Shown here: in pieces, positions 63,813 through 64,000 of the stretch
How positions within the stretch are numbered: the first letter of the stretch is position 1
How the letters are laid out: every line of letters starts with the position of its first letter
Source: a virus
DNA: 64,000 bases
IMG/VR virus record: IMGVR_UViG_3300037189_015965
Location: 47,186 to 111,185 of that record
Reading direction: 5' to 3' (one strand)
The notes under the pieces: generated by a model
Seen by the model: the letters and a program-made list of their open reading frames with translations, nothing else
Told to the model about the DNA's origin: nothing
Database searches by the model: none
Position numbers and translations under genes: made by a program

Positions 63813-64000
63813 ATGGACTTGCTAACTGTCGTTTATCGTGATGAATTGCATTTGCTTGAACATCAAGCATACAGTATGTCTTATTACTTTGATGATGAAA
63901 TACAAAATATATATGTTATATTAAATGATGAAACGCTAACTCATGATGATATAGATATCAGTTGGTATGGTGAACTTGGCTATAAAGTCCGTATATTTCA
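63813..64000 (+). CDS. Partial protein, possibly glycosyltransferase-like
   Basis: An open frame from the ATG at 63813 (MDLLTVVYRDELHLLEHQAY) runs off the end after 62 codons. LTVVYRDELHLLEHQAYSMS then YVILND resembles the first strands of a GT-A glycosyltransferase, but the fragment is too short to be sure. It starts 2 nt after the previous stop. Confidence 0.6.
   Translation, partial: MDLLTVVYRDELHLLEHQAYSMSYYFDDEIQNIYVILNDETLTHDDIDISWYGELGYKVRIF

Overview
The window is a 64-kb piece of a lytic, T4-superfamily myovirus genome, AT-rich (roughly 37-40% GC by eye) and coding almost throughout, with many 1-20 bp gene overlaps. The anchors are homologues of the T4 tail sheath (gp18), tail tube (gp19), a second tube-fold protein (gp54/gp48 type), head-completion protein gp4, terminase small and large subunits (gp16-like, gp17), ssDNA-binding protein gp32, UvsX, UvsY, UvsW, a clamp-loader small subunit (gp62-like) and a gp1-type deoxynucleotide kinase. 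The host cannot be read directly. A near-perfect proteobacterial Pho box before the phage pstS, Shine-Dalgarno use, sigma70-like promoters and an alphaproteobacterial-looking outer-membrane protein point to a Gram-negative, probably aquatic proteobacterium.

Layout. 1-4.7 kb (minus): tRNA-Trp, a small HTH gene, pstS behind a Pho box, a hot-dog fold protein and two tandem DNA methyltransferases. 4.8-10.4 kb (plus): virion genes including a 1647-aa repetitive tail fibre. 10.4-14.6 kb (minus): a tightly overlapping early operon of small proteins ending in a metallophosphatase. 14.7-19.7 kb: Bax-type peptidoglycan hydrolase, outer-membrane protein, small early genes and an AT-rich radical SAM pair. 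19.85-24.4 kb (plus): small-gene operon with a gamma-glutamylcyclotransferase-like protein, a QueF-like protein without its catalytic cysteine and a nucleotidyltransferase. 24.4-43.2 kb (plus): the late block (neck, sheath, tube, head completion, terminase, internal-protein candidates). 43.2-46.2 kb: gp32-uvsX-uvsY. 46.2-56.5 kb: a glycan cluster (GDP-mannose dehydratase, GDP-mannose 3,5-epimerase-like enzyme, sugar methyltransferase, three paralogous glycosyltransferase-like proteins, further reductase and methyltransferase), a probable small RNA gene and tRNA-Ala. 56.5-64 kb: early genes including an AAA ATPase, uvsW and a gp62-like gene.

Regulation is unusually legible. Ten early-type promoters share TTGACA (or TTGACT), a 16-bp spacer and usually an extended TGn -10. 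Late genes carry the T4-type motif TATAAATA or close variants. At seven late genes that motif lies only 5-6 nt before the start codon and there is no ribosome-binding site, which predicts leaderless late mRNAs. At the tail sheath gene a 9-bp inverted repeat would hide the ribosome-binding site in read-through transcripts but not in transcripts started at the late promoter inside its loop, as known for T4 gene e. The best leads for something new are this late control, the cysteine-less QueF-like protein, the free-standing RNA gene at 55.5 kb, a small protein with an SSB-like DIPF tail, and the set of candidate capsid-targeted proteins at 34.5-37.4 kb.
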